DNA of 61,000 nucleotides, from the NCBI GenBank assembly GCA_022510815.1, contig JAFLST010000014.1, forward strand, positions 1 through 61,000, read 5' to 3'. The translations under genes and the position numbers were made by a program. The stretch comes from Christensenellaceae bacterium (GTDB taxonomy: Bacteria; Bacillota; Clostridia; Christensenellales; Aristaeellaceae). The stretch's first letter is position 1. Every line of letters begins with the position of its first letter. Shown piece by piece: positions 59,356 to 61,000 of the stretch. Below the pieces are notes generated by a model. It had not been told where the DNA came from, searched no databases, and was given only the letters and a program-made list of their open reading frames with translations.

Positions 59356-60773
59356 CCTTGATCTGCTTTTCCTGCGCTGACGGCGCCCTGCAGCGGCTCT
59401 ACGACGAGGCTGTTGCCAAGTGCGAGCGCAACCTCCGGTGCTTCGGCAGCGATCTGGTGCTGGTGGAGGGCGGCGGCTATGAGAAGCTGTGGCTGGAGAC
59501 CCAGCCCATGGGCGGCGAGATGTACGCGGGATACAGCCCCGAGGCGGCGATGAACAACACGCTGCTGTTCATGCGGCATCAGCGGGCCGACGGGCGGCTT
59601 CCCGGCTCCATTCAGCTGGTCGACGGTCATGCCGAGCCGCAGTTCAACAAGCTGCAGGGCTTCTGCTTTCCCTATCCCGCGCTGAATCTCTACTATCTGG
59701 CGGGAAAACCCGACGGCTGGCTGCCCATGCTGGCCCAGTGTCTGGAGCGCTTCGACGCGTGGCTGTGGCGCACCCGGGACAGCGATCAGGACGGCTGTCT
59801 GGAGTCCTACTGCGTCTACGACACCGGCGAGGACAACGCGGTTCGCTACGGTGACGCGCCCCGCTGGTGGGAGAGCGATGAGCCGCCCGCAAACAGCCGC
59901 GTGGTGCCCATGGCCTCCATGGATGTGATGAGCTACTCCTACGCCTGCCGGGACACGCTGCGCCAGATCAGCCGCCTGACCCGCGACGGAAGGGAAGCCC
60001 ACTGGGCCCGGCAGGCGCAGCATGTGGCGGACCGGCTGCGGGCACGGCTGTGGGATGAGGAGAAGGGCGCGTGCTTTGACCGGGACAAGGCCGGACAGAC
60101 CATCCCCGTGCTGACCCACAACAATCTCCGCTGTATGTACTGGGGCAGCTTCTCGCAGGATATGGCCGACCGGTTCGTCAAGGAGCACCTGCTCAACCCC
60201 CGGGAGTTCTGGACGGCTCTGCCGCTGCCTTCTGTGTCCGTCAGCGCCCCTGCCTTCCGCAACATTCCGGAGAACAACTGGAGCGGTCAGTGCGAGGGCC
60301 TGACTTATCAGAGGGCCATCCGGGCGCTGGAGAACTACGGCTATTTCCCGCTGGTCACCCGGCTGGGGAAAAAGCTCTTTGAGGCGGTGACCGGCGGCGG
60401 CTATGTCTTCACGCAGCAGTTCGATCCCTTCACGGGCGCGCCGTCGGTTGTCGAGGAGGATACCGTTCGCGAGCGGCCCGACGGCAGCAGCAGGATACAG
60501 GACGCCTACGGCCCCACGCTGCTGGCTGTGCTGGCGTATATCGCGCATATCTGGGGCGTGCACATCCAGCTCGGAGAGGTGTGGTTCTCGCTGGGCAGCG
60601 GCTTGTCCTATGAATATCAGCGGGAGTGGCAGGGCCATCGCTATCGCATCGGAAGCGACGGCAGCGAAGCCAGCATATGGATCGACGACCGCCCGGCGCT
60701 GCGGTATCCCTGCGGGCGGCGGGTTGTGACGGACGAGCAGGGGAACCTGCTCCGAACGGAAATCATCGAATAG
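59352..60773 (+). CDS. Glycosidase-like protein, (alpha/alpha)6-barrel GH63/MGH1-like
   Basis: A 473-residue cytoplasmic protein with helical-barrel repeats typical of glucosidase/mannosylglycerate-hydrolase-like families: YAGYSPEAAMNNTLLFMRHQ, DSDQDGCLESYCVYDTGEDN (acidic, catalytic-looking), RLWDEEKGACFDRD, ENNWSGQCEGLTYQRAI with NWSGQCEG, and a closing beta domain. Family placement is tentative. The ATG at 59352 overlaps the ABC-F stop; TTG at 59358 behind GGAGGG is the alternative. No signal peptide. The sugar substrate, and why it is paired with an ABC-F gene, are unknown. Confidence 0.72.
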   Translation: MTLICFSCADGALQRLYDEAVAKCERNLRCFGSDLVLVEGGGYEKLWLETQPMGGEMYAGYSPEAAMNNTLLFMRHQRADGRLPGSIQLVDGHAEPQFNKLQGFCFPYPALNLYYLAGKPDGWLPMLAQCLERFDAWLWRTRDSDQDGCLESYCVYDTGEDNAVRYGDAPRWWESDEPPANSRVVPMASMDVMSYSYACRDTLRQISRLTRDGREAHWARQAQHVADRLRARLWDEEKGACFDRDKAGQTIPVLTHNNLRCMYWGSFSQDMADRFVKEHLLNPREFWTALPLPSVSVSAPAFRNIPENNWSGQCEGLTYQRAIRALENYGYFPLVTRLGKKLFEAVTGGGYVFTQQFDPFTGAPSVVEEDTVRERPDGSSRIQDAYGPTLLAVLAYIAHIWGVHIQLGEVWFSLGSGLSYEYQREWQGHRYRIGSDGSEASIWIDDRPALRYPCGRRVVTDEQGNLLRTEIIE

Positions 60774-60945
60774 AAAAAGCGCCTCCCTTTCAGGAAGCGC
60801 ACGGACAATTCACTTACCCCGGATGACGTCGGAGGGCTCGCAAGCCCTTCGACTTTTATCACGAACTGACGACATGCGCGTCAGTTTGTGTGCTTTTCAG
60901 AAAGAAAAGCTGCTGTCCTCGACTAAGGCGTGCCTTTGTCGATAG
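60774..60945. other. Gap with two hairpins, no gene
   Basis: AACTGACG (60864-60871) pairs with CGTCAGTT (60879-60886), and GCTTTTC (60892-60898) with GAAAAGC (60904-60910). They probably terminate the convergent glycosidase and phoU transcripts. Confidence 0.45.
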
Positions 60946-61000
60946 TTACTGCTTGGCCTTGCTGGCCGACTTGGCGATATTCTCGGCATGGTCGCCGATA
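60946..61000 (-). CDS. phoU: Phosphate-transport regulator PhoU, C-terminal end
   Basis: Only the last 17 codons and the stop (TAA at 60948-60946) are inside the window. The minus strand reads IGDHAENIAKSASKAKQ, whose IGDHAENIA matches the conserved end of PhoU proteins (RIGDHA.NIAE). PhoU links the Pst phosphate importer to the PhoR kinase. The rest of the gene lies beyond the right edge. The match is short but distinctive. Confidence 0.75.
   Translation of the reverse strand, partial: IGDHAENIAKSASKAKQ

Overview
The window looks like chromosomal DNA from a high-GC, Gram-positive member of the Bacillota (class Clostridia in the broad sense). The evidence is a PolC-type DNA polymerase III, a yabP-yabQ-divIC sporulation/division run, a PrsA-type lipoprotein foldase, DegV, a DUF1836 regulator, a cobalamin riboswitch, strong GGAGG ribosome sites and many TTGACA-17-TATAAT promoters. 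I cannot name the genus. No rRNA, tRNA, CRISPR array, insertion sequence or prophage was recognised.

Layout. Positions 1-3.5 kb: the start of a mannonate dehydratase gene (uxuA) on the minus strand, then a cobalamin riboswitch with its terminator and a btuF-btuC-btuD-like ABC importer. Positions 3.5-11.3 kb: housekeeping and small genes (DegV, DUF1836, YitT-like, PRPP synthetase, GNAT, a MurG-like glycosyltransferase) and a large secreted Cys/His-rich repeat protein. Positions 11.3-23.5 kb: a pectin/hexuronate island. One arm (minus strand) encodes GH28 polygalacturonase, CE12 acetylesterase and a CE8 pectin methylesterase fused to a dead SGNH domain. The divergent arm encodes tagaturonate reductase (uxaB) and altronate dehydratase (uxaA). 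A foreign-looking streptothricin-acetyltransferase-like gene follows, then a MATE transporter with a second CE12 enzyme, and finally KDPG aldolase (eda) and KDG kinase (kdgK). Together with uxuA at the left edge, both hexuronate branches meet at KDG and drain to pyruvate and glyceraldehyde 3-phosphate. Uronate isomerase and an uptake system are not in the window, and the depolymerising enzymes carry no signal peptides, so they appear to act inside the cell on imported oligosaccharides.

Positions 23.5-43.7 kb: small acetyltransferases, a flavin-type protein, a 42-residue exported peptide next to a divergent Lgt homologue, polC, yabP-yabQ-divIC, Ppx/GppA, PrsA, a FliB-like methylase, a transglutaminase-like protein, a MATE transporter, a two-component system and the rpsF-ssb-rpsR operon. 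Positions 43.7-46.8 kb: DUF378, then a tight minus-strand operon of a glycosyltransferase, a split ThrE exporter and a 2H phosphoesterase. Positions 47.0-53.3 kb: a six-gene cell-surface cluster (VTC polyphosphate-polymerase domain, DUF4956, carbohydrate-binding protein, phosphodiester glycosidase, an unknown four-helix membrane protein, CotH kinase). Positions 53.3-61.0 kb: carboxymuconolactone decarboxylase family protein, nitroreductase, a cysteine desulfurase-TtcA pair, cyclophilin, an Lsa-like ABC-F ribosome-protection gene behind an upstream-ORF leader and overlapping a GH63/MGH1-like glycosidase gene, and the end of phoU.

The best leads for something undescribed are the CE8-pseudo-SGNH fusion, the VTC/CotH cluster with its unknown membrane protein, the leader-controlled ABC-F plus glycosidase pair, and the exported micropeptide beside the altered Lgt. 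All calls come from reading the sequence; no search was run.
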